Assembly: GCA_030674185.1 (NCBI GenBank)
Contig: CM060312.1
Span: 28,553,335-28,617,334, forward strand
Length of the DNA: 64,000 nt
Direction of reading: 5' to 3'
DNA from: Monoplex corrugatus
Taxonomy: Eukaryota; Mollusca; Gastropoda; Littorinimorpha; Ranellidae
Part shown: in pieces, positions 23,875 to 35,639 of the stretch
Position numbering within the stretch: the stretch's first letter is position 1
Layout of the letters: each line of letters starts with the position of its first letter
Program-made: the position numbers and the translations under genes
The notes under the pieces: generated by a model
The model's database searches: none
What the model saw: only the letters and a program-made list of their open reading frames with translations
What the model was told of the DNA's origin: nothing

Positions 23875-24649
23875 GGTTGATGACAAATGTCTGAACTCGG
23901 TGACGTTCTCAACAATAAATCACCACCTCTGCAACACAAGAGTGTATGCCTACATCATAATGAGAATGTTAACAATGAGCTTCAACTTTAAAAAATGTGG
24001 GTGTCCAACCAATGACACGAAAGTTTTGATTAAATTAATTAAGCAACAAATTCTACCCTCCACCTCCTCATCCAAACATTCCAAGCAATCACTGATACCC
24101 ACCACTGTCATTTAACAACCAAACTGGAAACTGGTTTCAAGGACTTCTGTGTCCCAAAGACAATTTTACAAATACACTGAAAATCAGCCCAACCTACACA
24201 TGAAATATCTATTAAAGTTTAACATTATAACAGTTTACATAAATGCTGTTTCTGCACTGACACAATGTGACAATCCCTGTACCTACTGCCTAATGTCAGA
24301 AAGCGGTGATTCATGCAACAAACAGCAAAAATGCGGACTACCAAAAAGTATCATGTGACAGTAGTAAGTAGTTGAAATTGGGGAGGGGGGGCTTTTGCTA
24401 CAAATATTTTTACCTCTACCAGCAAAATACACGTAACAGCCATCCAAGGGACCAGCAGCTTAAAAAAGATTCTGGTATAGCCAATATTTTACCAGCATTT
24501 CCCAGTTAATGCTAATTGCTATCACCAAGGAGTCTGGACATATTAAACTTTGAAACACCAGAATGACTGGAACATTAAACCAGAATTCCAACAGTTGTGG
24601 AAGTTATAGCGGTTTCAAAAGTCATACCGGTTTTATTCTTTTAAATTTT

Positions 24650-25260
24650 TTAACTCTCTCGCTACGAGCATCGGGATTTCCCGATCATGTCTCAACGCTT
24701 GTCTACGAGTGTCGGAGAAATCCAACTTGAGTTTTGAAAATTCGCGGGCTTTCAGTATTTCCGTTAACCGAAACTAAAAAGCCAGAAATAGATTCTTTGG
24801 TCATTCTTTGCCTCATTTCAGGCCATGAGGTCACTGTTAAGTTCACGACACACTATCTACGCAGCAAAGCAGACGACGGAAAAGCAAATGGCTGAATAAT
24901 ATTCAACAACTCAGCGCTGTTCAACATGATCTCTTCCTTCAGTGCACGTGGAGTGTGTGCACACTGGATTTTATGAAATTTCATTCAAAATAAGTCTGAA
25001 CTGATGCATTGACCTGACTGTGTATTTTGCAAGACATTTTTCACCTGAAAATTTCTCTAATTTTACTTGTACAATTATTACCATGAGGGTTAGACAGTTA
25101 AAATTTCAGCATTTTGTATACCAATCTTTTAATACATGACCTGCCAAATTTCAAAACTCTGTTTTCATTTGTTTGTATGAGAATTTTTCTCATTACCTAT
25201 ACAAATGGTGCATATCAGGGGAACGGCAACGGGCATAATCGTACGTAGCGAGTGAGTTAA
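24650..25260. mobile_element. piggyBac-like MITE with identifiable empty site
   Basis: Bounded by TTAA at 24650-24653 and 25257-25260. Ends CTCTCTCGCTACG and (reverse complement) CTCACTCGCTACG, 12 of 13 identical. The flanking array unit without insertion, near 25630-25680 (GGTTTTATTCTTTT then GGTAATAAATCAATAAC), shows what the locus looked like before insertion. No ORF of note. Confidence 0.85.
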
Positions 25261-25299
25261 GGCAATAAATCAATTACTAGGCTAATTACCAAAACTACC

Positions 25300-25500
25300 A
25301 TAACACCTGGTCATAACAGAAAAGTCGGAGGGAAAGAGAACACCAGGCAGACCCAGGGAGAAAATATTGGCCACACTTGCAGGGTGGCTGGAGACAGGGA
25401 GGGTGGAAGATGTATTTGCTATGACAAGGGATAGATGCATATGGAGGGCCATGATCGCCAAAGCCATGCGACAGGGCACATGATGATGATGATTACCGTG
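25300..25500 (+). mobile_element. LINE 3' tail, 5'-truncated
   Basis: Broken translation shows GGKENTRQTQGENI and MEGHDRQSHA, matching the 3' end of the LINE at 30540-31145, and it ends in the same (ATG)n tail. Only about 200 bp survive. Confidence 0.7.
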
Positions 25501-26330
25501 ACTACTACTACAGTACTAGTCTTTTATCATCAGTAATAGTACTAACAGTAATACAAAGAGTCTGTGCGTCAAATAACAAGCCAGAACTTCAACAATTGTG
25601 GAAATTAAAATGGTTTAATAAGTCATGTAGGTTTTATTCTTTTGAGCTCAACAAGGTAATAAATCAATAACTAGGTTAACTACAAAAGCTATCATGACAA
25701 TTCATAGTTTTTCATCATCAGTAATACCTGGAGTCTGTGTACGGCAAATAAGCTAGAATTCCAACAACTGCAAGACGCACACTTTAACATGTTAAGCTCA
25801 TTAAGGTAATTAATCCACTACTGTATTACTTAGCAAAACTGTCTCAACTATTCACAGATTTTGATCATGAGTAATACCTGGAGTCTATATGTGGCAAACA
25901 AGAAACCATAATTCCATCAATTGAGGAAATCATATTCATTTCATGAGTCAAACAGGTTTTTTACCATCAGTAATACCAGAGTCAGTATGAGGCAAACAAG
26001 CCAGAATTCCAACAACTGTGAAAGCTGTAATGATTTTATGAATCATGTAAGTTATATTTTTCTCATACTTATTAATACAATTGATTAATTTCTGCATTAA
26101 TAACCAAAACTATTGTGACTGCTCATACTTCCATCATTTTTATCATTACTTGCAGTCTATATGGCAAATAACAACAAGCCAGAGTTTCCACAACTGCAAA
26201 AGTGATAATGATTTTAGTACTCTCAGGTAGCTTTTTTCATACAGCTTATTTAAGTAACTAATTAAATGTTGACTAATCTGGTAATCAGAGCAAAGTTTCA
26301 TCGTCTCATAAAATTGTTTAGCTGTCTTGT

Positions 26331-26567
26331 GCTAAGATCCAAAACAAGAGTGACTGCCCGCGCCCAAGCAAACACAAACCAGAAGAACAAGAAAACCAAT
26401 GTAAGCGCGTCTCCAACAAGACAAAACAAAACAAGCGCAAATTTTCGGCCAACTAGCCTTTGTCAAGCGCGAACGCACGGTCACAGACAAATCACAGACA
26501 CCAAACAATGGATAATAAAAACGGGACTAAAAACTTCCCTGCCGCCTCGTCCAGTGGGTAAGAGATG
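26331..26567 (+). mobile_element. Foldback-family arm, single copy
   Basis: Nearly identical to 47429-47658: AAGATCCAAAACAAGAGTGA through GCGCAAATTTTCGGCCAAC to CGTCCAGTGGGTAAGAGAT. Only one arm is present here. High identity implies recent activity. Confidence 0.8.
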
Positions 26568-27843
26568 GAATGCCCATGTCATCATGAGTAGTAGTAAGAA
26601 AAGGGGAGAAGGGAGGCAACTGTGATGTCAAAAGGGAAGTGAGATGAGTTGTGCAATTTTGAGAAGTGGCCATGCAATATCGGTATAGCCCTGTTCTGAA
26701 GAAGGCACAGGGCAAGAGCCAAGAGATAAGGGAGTAGATTGTGCCCGGTGCCAAGAATCTGGTAGGCGTGGGAACAGGAAGAGACATGAAACGGCATGTG
26801 CTGACAAAAATCTTTCTAAAAGATATTCAGTTTTCGCTTACTGGTTCATTCTTTACAAAGGTATGTTGTTTTATATTCACACAACAGTGGCAAATGATCA
26901 CAGTGTGCGCTATGTAGACCTATGTAAAAAAAAAAAATTAAAAAGTAAGTTCATCCATGACTTTTGTTGTCATAGTTGACCAATAGAAAATCTTTTTACA
27001 CCACTGGAAAACTATTTCTCTTTTCTTAAAAGTGACGTTGGCTGTATAATTCATTTCAAAAACTGAAAATTTATGTCACATACCAATCTATAGAGTCTAG
27101 GCCTATATTAGTTATTACTGTAGCTTCGACTACACACCCCTCTATCTAGCCCACGTGGTCCTATGCGTTCATGACAACGAGGCTGTATCTAAGTATGCAA
27201 CACACATGGTTGTAGACAAGAAAACGTGTGCAGCTCCTTTCAAACAATACTTTCATTATATAGTAAATCATGGCAGTATACGCTTTACCAATCCCACTGC
27301 CACTGATAATTTCTTATCCCTTTTGTTGTTACCAACGAAACGATGACCTTGGCTTCCTAGATTTCGTGACCCAGCTCAGTTCGCGCGCCAAGAACAGACT
27401 ACAAAAATATGGCTCGTAAATTGTCGACTAATTTAGAAATCCTGGTATCACTCGAAACAAATAAAAAAGGCTAGATCACTACATCATGTTATCAGCCAAA
27501 ACAAAAAGAAGACTCTGAATATATGAACGTGTATTTTCGGACTAAAGAACGTGCGATGATTCAACAACCGGAGAATGCTTGCGCCATGTGACTGCGTCAC
27601 TGCGAGAGCAAGGTTAATCCAGACGCAGCTCACTCTACACCAAGACAGTCATATGTCTACAGTCTTCAAATACATAATTTAATCAATAATCACGAACAAT
27701 AGTGATTATGAATTATGTCGAGCATTCTATCACGTTAAATAAACCAAAATATCTTACCCTCCTCACGCCCAAAGCAAAGAACACGCCTGTTTCAGCTCGT
27801 GAGAGTAGTAGTTTTGCACACGGCACTGCTTGTTCTGGCTTAC

Positions 27844-28000
27844 CTTGACCGAAATTTGCACACGACACTCAAATCCTCGGAAAAGCTCACTGTTGTCCAT
27901 TCATTTACCACTTCCCAGAAGACCACGTCTGTAATGTAATATAACGTAAGCTGAGAATTTGAACATCTTTGGATTTGAAATCACTTCTACATGGGTTTTC
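27844..28000 (-). promoter_or_regulatory. Candidate CNBP leader exon / promoter region
   Basis: Two good minus-strand splice donors occur close together: AAG|GTAAGC ending an exon at 27844 and GAGG|GTAAGA ending one at 27758. Either could be the end of a non-coding first exon spliced to 23928. The surrounding 27.55-27.95 kb is more CpG-containing than its flanks. No TATA box is clear; the transcription start is not placed. Confidence 0.35.
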
Positions 28001-28029
28001 AAGCGTGTGTGTTGACAGACCTGTCAAAC

Positions 28030-28105
28030 ACTAAGCTGTCACCACAAGAATGATGATATTAAAAGATGGGTGGCGAACAGGCCTGTGAAAGAAAAAGAGA
28101 GACTT
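28030..28105 (-). repeat. SINE family B fragment
   Basis: CTGTCAAACACTAAGCTGTC and AGATGGGTGGCGAACAGGCC match the minus-oriented copies at 37270-37330 and 39380-39430. Confidence 0.45.
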
Positions 28106-28515
28106 ATCCTTCTCCCACGTCTGACCTCACCTACTTATGAAGATTATTGTAAATCCCAAGTATCGATGGTTGTCGCGAGTAGACGTATACGTAGTGTATT
28201 TGGGTTTTGTTGCTGTGTTTTGATATGGTATATCTGATATTTGCACGTACGTGTATCCGTGTGTGCAGAACTTATTTATTTGCAGTAAGAACTAATACCT
28301 ACCAGATAACCTTTCAGAGAGTAGTTATTGTAATTCTATTATCAAAAATATAATCCTGATGGTTTTGTACATTTTAGTTTAATCCAGAAACAGCTAGCGT
28401 ATCTTTGAGTCAGTATTCTAGTTTTGTTGTTTTTTTCATTGCGATGTTCAGTTTATGTAGTAGGCCGTATATTCAGGGTTGACTACTTGTTCATGTGTAT
28501 GTGACTGTGTGTATG

Positions 28516-28552
<37 letters not shown>

Positions 28553-29090
28553 TGTGTGTGTGTGAATTCAGGATGCACCTTCCCAGCACTGAGTCAGAGC
28601 AGCATCATGAGTTCGTTTTCCTTTTCTTTGTTTCTTTTCCTTTTTCTTTTCTTTCTTTCTTTTTTATTTTCATTTCTTTTTTTTTTTTTAACTTTATTCT
28701 GTTCCCCTTTTTTGTGTGTGTGTCTGTATCTGTTTATTTTCATTTACTCATGAGTGGATTTTGCTGCACAATATTGCCAAGGACTGAAGCTTTCTGTTGC
28801 TGAGCCTGGGCTCTTTAAATTAAATGCTGCAAAATACAAGATCTCGGTTTTCCAACTCAATAAGTGCAGTACTTCAAGTCTTGAAACCATCAGCCAAATT
28901 TGGAAATTAGAACGATGTGCTTTAGTCTGCATGGTTCTGTCGAAACATTCATTCTCAGTCACAGAAGCATAAAATAACTAACACAAAGAAATGATTATCA
29001 CAATTAGTTGCTAAAAATAACTAATTATAAACAACATGTTACAGTAGAGAAAAAATCCATCATCAATCTTTTTTCCACCAACCTCGCACA
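28106..29090. other. Intergenic stretch with CT and T-rich tracts
   Basis: Contains (CT)n at about 28520-28549 followed by (GT)n, and a T/C-rich run 28620-28740. Open frames here translate low complexity. Nothing recognised. Confidence 0.5.
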
Positions 29091-29096
29091 CACGCA

Positions 29097-29187
<91 letters not shown>
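29090..29187. repeat. (CA)n microsatellite
   Basis: About 44 near-perfect CA dinucleotides. Confidence 0.95.
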
Positions 29188-29188
<1 letters not shown>

Positions 29189-29294
29189 ACATACATAGAT
29201 CTACATACTAACATACACAAACACACAAATACTCAAGACTGACACACAACCCACAACAAAGAACGACAATTGTTTACTAACATTTTCTTTTATC

Positions 29295-29770
29295 TGCCAC
29301 TTCTTCTCTATGGATCCCGCCCCACCCTGCCCCATCCTGAAGATCACTCGGCGTCTCTTCCTCTCTGTGGATCGCGCATAATCTTCCTTCCTGTCTTGGG
29401 ATCATTCCCTGCCTCTTCCTGTCTATGGATCACATCCCACCCATTCCTGTCTCTGGATCACACCTCATCCTTTCCTGTCTATGGATCACATCCCACTCAT
29501 TCCTGTCTCTGGCTCACACCTCATCCTTTTCTATGGATCACATCCCACCCATTCCTGTCTCTGGATCACACCTCATCCTTTCCTGTTTATGGATCACACC
29601 CCAGCCATGTTTATGGATTATGCCCCACCCCTTATACACCATGGGTCATGTTCCAGCCCTTCCTGACTGTGGGTCACACCCCACCCCTCCCTTTGGATCA
29701 TGCACCATCCCTTCTGTCTGTGGATCATGCCTCATCCCTTCCTGTCTATGGATAATGCTCCACCCATTAG
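29295..29770. repeat. Minisatellite, ~28-31-bp unit
   Basis: About 15 copies of TTCCTGTCTATGGATCACA with alternating CATCCCACCC and CCTCATCC linkers. The open plus-strand frames across it (for example 29270-29755, with repeated LWITSHPFLSLDHTSSF) are repeat translations. Confidence 0.9.
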
Positions 29771-30539
29771 TTTCCATTTCAAAACTGAGTTTGTTGTTTC
29801 TGTTTTGTAAACGAGTCCACTGTGTTTGAGTCTGTATCCTGTTGAAGACCCCAAGTTCGAAACCAGTATATGTCACATCTGTGGTTATTTTGTTAAGTCC
29901 TACAATGAGCACAGTTCATTTCTGTCTCATATCTTTTTCTCATCTCACTGCAGTCATTCATTTCCCCCCACTTAGTTACTGGTAGCCATAATTGTGTTTC
30001 ACATGAAAACCCTACTCTGAAACATGATTCATGAATGGTAAAATTTGACATTTTTCTACATGAGTTGTTATATGGCAGTACACGATGCAATCTAAGAGCT
30101 TACAGCTGAGTGTGGTTAGTTAAACTGATCTGTAATTCGCTGCATTGCATTTCCTGTGTGTCAAGTGACTTACAGTTTTTTTCAAAGATCTTTAGCTCTA
30201 CATATAAACATAGTGGAGCATAGTCATCTGTGTAACATAATGGAGTGTAGTCAGCTTGCATAAAAGGTTGAGATCTCCAAGTTCCACTAAAAGTCTATTA
30301 TGCACTGAGTTCAAATGGGGGATGTTATGAGGACCACACGTTTGTCTATTTAGTTGGTTAGTTGCATGGTTATGGTGGCGGTGGTCTGTGTGTGTGTGTC
30401 TGTGTATGTTTTAGCATTTCAATTTTTTTTTCTTTTTTTGGTGTGTGGTGTGTATACAGATTCCATTAAGAATGATCATGATGAGGACAAGGAACAGAAT
30501 CAAAACAGAAATACCAGAAGAACAATGTGGAATTGTCGC

Positions 30540-31148
30540 CAGGAAAGGAACTATTAATGCCGTATAGGCCTACATCGTAAGAACTCTCACCAGACGGCAG
30601 ATGCACATTAGAAATATACAGCAGAATTGGCCCAAGCTAAAACAGCATTCAAGAAAATGAAGTGTTCTTACCAACAAATGCCTACATATTATTAACATAA
30701 GGATGAAAATTCTTTAATGTTATGTAGAACCAATATGTTGCACATATGTAAAGCCTGGACAATGAACAAGCAAAGTCAGAACAAAACTGAGGCAGCTGAA
30801 ATGTGCTTTCTAAAAAGAATGTTAAGAATCCCATGGACTGCAAAGAAAACAAACGAGACAGTCTTGAAAGAAGCAAATATAAAAAGAACATTAATGAAGA
30901 AGATTAGGAAAAGACAAGCAACATTTATAGTACCTTATATGAGGCAGGAGAAATTTGAGCCCCTAGTAACAACAGGAAAGCTAGAGGGGAAATGAGCGCC
31001 AAGCAGACCCAGTGAGAAAATAATAGTTTTGCAGAATGGATGAGGACAGAAGGGGTAGGAGATATACTTGCAGCAACAAAAAGACAGATTTGTATGGAGG
31101 GCCATGATTGCCAACACCACACAGTATGACACACGATGATGATGATGG
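30540..31148 (+). mobile_element. LINE 3' end, 5'-truncated copy
   Basis: Broken plus-strand frames encode the post-RT region of an endonuclease/RT LINE: CKAWTMNKQS near 30750, then FLKRMLRIPWTAKKTNETVL, KKIRKRQATF and LVTTGKLEGK (30717-30995). It ends in a (GAT)n tail at about 31130-31148. The RT core and endonuclease are missing. Same family as 25300-25500. Confidence 0.8.
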
Positions 31149-31169
31149 TGTGTACACATGTTTTTTCTG

Positions 31170-31212
31170 TTTTATTTTGTTTTGTTTTGTTTTGTTTTGT
31201 TTTGTTTTGTTT
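31170..31212. repeat. (TTTTG)n microsatellite
   Basis: About eight TTTTG units between the LINE tail and a SINE. Confidence 0.9.
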
Positions 31213-31214
31213 TA

Positions 31215-31505
31215 CCACACTGTGCAGGCAATATTTTGCTGCAGTTTGCATACTCTGTCTTTGGTAGTCATGCATGCTGGTGTTTTCATGAGCCACTGGA
31301 TGATGACATGACTTACAAGATCTTTCACAGTCCATATTTTATGGTCTGCGAGTGTACGTACAGGAAGAAGATTTCAGCACAGGCAGATATGCACACATGT
31401 TGACCTGGGAGATTGGAAAAATCTCCATTTTTTACCAACCAGGCGGAAGCTACCCAGGCAGGATCAAAACCCAGACTTTCTAACTGGAAGCCTGGTTGAG
31501 TTAAT
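31215..31505 (-). mobile_element. SINE family C
   Basis: Minus-strand head GAAAGTCTGGGTTTTGATCC (B-box-like), body blocks GTCATGTCATC and AGTATGCAAACTGCAG as in the 22020 copy. A further head fragment is at about 31625-31700. Confidence 0.65.
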
Positions 31506-31699
31506 TTCTTTGAGAAGTTTGGCTACACCTGCTTCTTGAACACAGATGCTACTCATGTGTGGTATAGTAGGCTACTTTTTCTTCTTTTTTTTTTTAACTG
31601 ATATGGTCTATTTTTGTGGGAAGAGTATGTGAAGAGTTGAGGTCAGGCTGAAACCTTCTGACTGGAAGTTTGATATCCAAACTGCTTGGCTATTGTACT

Positions 31700-32790
31700 T
31701 GTCAAACAATCATGTAGTCACTGTCCCAAATTCTGCTGCCTTTCCCCCTTGCTGTTGTGCTAACCTCAGTTTTGTTTCTTTAATCACTTCAAAGCCTGCA
31801 GTAGTTACACATCAAGGTATTTGGTGTCAGTAGTTCACAACCTAGGCACCCATCCACAACCATGAGAGCTGGAAGCAACTGGCGAAGCATCATCAGTACA
31901 GATAAGCTCACTGAAATTGTTCTTGGGGAGACTTAAGTGGCAGTCTCCATAACAGTGTAATGACTGTTCATTATCAATCTGCAACAAAGCATCTAGACCA
32001 TCTGTGATGTCCTTACTGGATCAAAACTAAATCTGCTGTATTTCTGGAAACCAAGAACAAAATACTCTTACGTGCAATTATAACTAAACAAAAAAGTCAA
32101 GACCGAATAGATGTTACCTGGTAAGGTAAATGATGGAGATGGTGATTCAGTCAACTCACATTGGTACAATAATCACATACCATACACAAATAAACCATTT
32201 ACAACATTTTATTAACTTTCAACTTTTCATTTGTTTTCGTTCTTCTCACCAGCCTTTTGGAAACATAGATACGTGTAGAAACAATCTCAGTTTGTAGAGT
32301 TTTCTTCAAACACAACAAACGAACAGAGAAAACAGCCGGAACAATGACATAAATAACTTCCCATAAACATTCTGTCATTCCAACATCAACTGAACTAGAA
32401 CAAAAGAAAATACATGTGAACAAATTGCACACGTAATGATCATTAAATGCAAACATACATCAGTTCATTACCTTCCACCATTCTGTATCTTTAAAACAAG
32501 AATAACAACAACAACAAATGTATACAAACTAGAAAAAAAAAACAACTAAAGAAATACAAGAACAGGGCATGTACACTTACACACAGGATCTATCCAAATA
32601 TTTTCTCCCTTCTTTGTACAGCCATTGGTTAAAAAAAGACTCAAACAAATAAAAGTAGCAAACCATTTTCCAACTGCAAACAAAGTACACATTCCCAGAT
32701 TATGATACAATGCATATAGATCACCAACAGCAACTGAAACTATAACATGCTCCTAGTAGGCCTACTACGTCGTTAATGACACTTTAACAC
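31700..32790. other. Non-coding stretch
   Basis: No gene or clear repeat family recognised. A/T-rich. A minus-strand AATAAA (32206-32211) is listed separately. Confidence 0.45.
32206..32211 (-). terminator. Candidate distal poly(A) signal
   Basis: Minus-strand AATAAA followed by GT-rich sequence within 40 bases, a good poly(A)-site layout. If it serves the RASSF gene, the 3' UTR would be over 10 kb; nearer AATAAA candidates exist at about 41888 and 40881. Confidence 0.2.
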
Positions 32791-32795
32791 AGTCC

Positions 32796-32874
32796 TTAAC
32801 CCTTTCATTCCCTCTCCCTATCCATCACTTCCTGCAGGAAGCTGGTGGACAGGGTAAGGAAATGAGAGGGTTAA
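32796..32874. mobile_element. TTAA palindromic mini-element
   Basis: TTAACCCTTTCATTCCCTC to GGAAATGAGAGGGTTAA with central CACTTCCTGCAGGAAGCTGG. Perfect TTAA at both ends. Confidence 0.75.
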
Positions 32875-33116
32875 TATAATTATGATATCTAAACTGTTAC
32901 ATCGGTTAACTTCTCTTCTGTACAACAAAACGCTAAGCAGGAAGGAAAGAGACAATATCCAACACCAACAGTTCACTTTCCACTGCCTCCTCCCCCTCAC
33001 ACACATCAATATCAAGAGATGACAAGACCAACAATAAATTAAACAATACTGTTCAGGTTATATCCACAGGTTCGGCACAGACAGTACCCCAAAATCAAAC
33101 CGTATGTTAACAACCA

Positions 33117-33186
33117 TTAACTCTTTTACTTCCTCACCCAACCCACCAAGAAGCTAGCTGACAGGGTGAGGGAGTGAAAAAGTTAA
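33117..33186. mobile_element. TTAA palindromic mini-element
   Basis: TTAACTCTTTTACTTCCTCA to GGGAGTGAAAAAGTTAA; the centre has lost the CTGCAG dyad. Confidence 0.65.
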
Positions 33187-33251
33187 TAAAATACTAGAAT
33201 CAACATGACCTGAGTGCAAAAGCTTTTGGTGAAGAAAAAAAAAGACACTCC

Positions 33252-33254
<3 letters not shown>

Positions 33255-33287
<33 letters not shown>

Positions 33288-33542
33288 TTTCATGCAGCCA
33301 CACATCAGTACATGTAGGGACTGGATCATAACATAAAATGAGACAATATAATAAGAGACAGGACAAAAAGTTCAAGTCTGTTGCAGTAGAAATGAACTCT
33401 GGAAACAGTAATTTAAAAACATTGTTAACCCTTACTATTACATCAAGTAAATTATTGTGTTCAGCATTCAGGAGCAGTTGGAAATGAAGACAATACTTTC
33501 AGCTCATTTCACAAGTCAGACACACAGCCCACAAAAAAAAAA

Positions 33543-33573
<31 letters not shown>

Positions 33574-33590
33574 CACACAACAACAACAAA
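33255..33590. repeat. Poly(A) and CA tracts
   Basis: A-runs of about 27 at 33258-33284 and about 26 at 33533-33559, the latter followed by (CA)n. Confidence 0.85.
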
Positions 33591-33917
33591 AAATCCCAAC
33601 TTTATAACAATCCGGTAATCCCCGTTAGGATGAACAACATTCCGGCAACAGATCTGTATCTGTACATTTTGATAAGTTCATGGAAACATGCCACAGCAAT
33701 GTGCAGTATGCATCATGGAAAAGGTTTAAGGCACATTCATTAAAAACTGTAGGCTCCTCCTTTCTTGGTGGTCTGCTGTAATATTTCAAAGCATAATCAC
33801 TTTCTATCTCAAATGAGCTTAAACCAAAGTTTCATTGCTTTAGTAATCACTACATTTTCCTTCAAAGATGCTGATAGCTCTGTCAAGATGTGGTCTGTTT
33901 TTAACTTTACTATAAAT

Positions 33918-33992
33918 TCAACCCTTTCATTCCCTGTCCTTATCAACCAGATTTCTGCAGGAATGATGATGGATAGGGTGAAGTGAGAAGTT
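33918..33992. mobile_element. TTAA palindromic mini-element, degenerate
   Basis: AACCCTTTCATTCCCTGTCC, central TTTCTGCAGGAATG, then GGATAGGGTGAAGTGAGAAG. Ends eroded. Confidence 0.5.
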
Positions 33993-34129
33993 TCAAACAC
34001 GATGTTTTCGTAGCCCTGGAAATACATGTCAGGTCTTGCCATTACATGATGATCAACATTGCTGTACTGCTGAGTTGTCTGTGAATGGGGTCCTCCTTCA
34101 TCCCTTTCAACACCAAATTTTATCTACTT

Positions 34130-34915
34130 ACATAGCCTACTCTGCTTATTTTCAAATCTTTTCATGTAATTACTTACATACTCTGCTTATTTTTAAATCT
34201 TGTACAGGTAATTACTTACTTACTCTGTTTATTTTTAAATCTTGTACAGGTAATTACTTACTTACTCTGTTTATTTTTAAATCTTGTACAGGTAATTACT
34301 TACTTACTCTGTTTATTTTTAAATCTTGTACAGGTAATTACTTACATACTCTGTTTATTTTTAAATCTTGTACAGGTAATTACTTACTTACTCTGTTTAT
34401 TTTTAAATCTTGTACAGGTAATTACTTACTTACTCTGTTTATTTTCAAATCTTGTACAGGTAATTACTTACTTACTCTGTTTATTTTCAAATCTTGTACA
34501 GTTAATTACTTACTTACTCTGTTTATTTTCAAATCTTGTACAGTTAATTACTTACTTACTCTGTTTATTTTCAAATCTTGTACAGGTAATTACTTACTTA
34601 CTCTGTTTCTTTTCAAATCTTGTACAGTTAATTACTTACTCTGTTTATTTTCAAATCTTGTACAGGTAATTACTTACTTACTCTGTTCATTTTCAAATCT
34701 TGTACAGGTAATTACTTACTTACTCTGTTTATTTTCAAATCTTGTACAGGTAATTACTTACTTACTCTGTTTATTTTCAAATCTTGTACAGGTAATTACT
34801 TACTCTGCTTATTTTCAAATCTTGTACAGGTACTTACATATTCTGGTTATTTTCAAATCTTGTAAATTACTTACATACTCTGTTTATTTTCAAATCTTGT
34901 ACAATTAATACAATG
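34130..34915. repeat. 42-bp minisatellite, ~18 copies
   Basis: Unit: TCTTGTACAGGTAATTACTT followed by ACTTACTCTGTTTATTTTNA and AA. Early copies read TTTTTAAA and later ones TTTTCAAA, so the array has two subtypes. Because 42 is a multiple of three it keeps a 290-codon frame open (34036-34908, repeating YLLTLFIFKSCTGN); this has no signal of being a gene. Confidence 0.95.
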
Positions 34916-35563
34916 TGATGGAAACTGATTTGCTTGTATTCATTTTTCTCTGCTCTGCTGCTGAGACATAAAATAAAATCAACAGATTATCAATCTTCAG
35001 ATACTGAGAGGACAATTTTGATTCACAAGTGAAACAAATCTGCCTTTACAGAAAATCTGAGTATTTTGCAATGAATATAATCTTTATTGTAAGACTGGCT
35101 CTGAGCCAGGTGATGCTATGCACAAAAACACATTTTGGAATTTATTAACAGGTTAGTTCAAGAAACAATCTTCATGACACAAACAATGTCACTGCTACAA
35201 TTCTACTATTGTCAAGTCTGAATAGCACCTTACTTCCATCGAAATGGTTTTGAGACAAGAGGGAATGCAGAAGAAAGGCAGCCAAGATTCAAATTACATT
35301 GAGGACTAAGTCATGAGCAGGTCCTTGAAAATGTCAACACTGATGACAGAAGTCTTTCCATGATAAGTCATGTGTAGTCTGAACAAAGGCATCTACACAG
35401 GTTGATGACAAGTAATCATGCCACACAGCCTTCAGTGTAGCCAAACCATACCAGTCACTGATTTTCTTGTTTCTGGCTGGTTGGCTCATCCATTCCAAGT
35501 GTCGTGCAAAAATTTGTTCAGGTCGAGCCATATCATATGAACGGAAAGACCATAAGTTTCTGC

Positions 35564-35638
35564 TCAACCTTTTTACTTCCTCACCCTGCCCACCTGATTC
35601 TTGCAGCTGGTGGAAAGGGTGAGGGAAGGAAAGAATTG
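35564..35638. mobile_element. TTAA palindromic mini-element, degenerate
   Basis: AACCTTTTTACTTCCTCACC, centre TTCTTGCAGCTGGTGG, end GGTGAGGGAAGGAAAGAATT. Confidence 0.5.
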
Positions 35639-35639
35639 G

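Larger units (their letters stand above)
24540..26230. repeat. Degenerate tandem array, ~150-200-bp unit, interrupted by transposons
   Basis: Words such as GTAATACCTGGAGTCT, GCCAGAATTCCAACAACTG and TAATAAATCAATAACTAGG recur about six times with heavy divergence. The first unit is split by the TTAA element at 24650-25260 and a LINE tail lies at 25300-25500. Confidence 0.75.
23929..27757 (-). other. Candidate CNBP 5' UTR intron
   Basis: Between the likely acceptor before the ATG exon and the candidate leader donor. Holds a degenerate tandem array, a TTAA MITE, a LINE tail and one foldback arm. No coding exon recognised. Confidence 0.45.

Noticed and set aside
34036..34908. 290-codon open frame with repeating YLLTLFIFKSCTGN
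   Set aside because: It is the translation of a 42-bp minisatellite whose unit is a multiple of three; flanks lack splice sites or promoter support.
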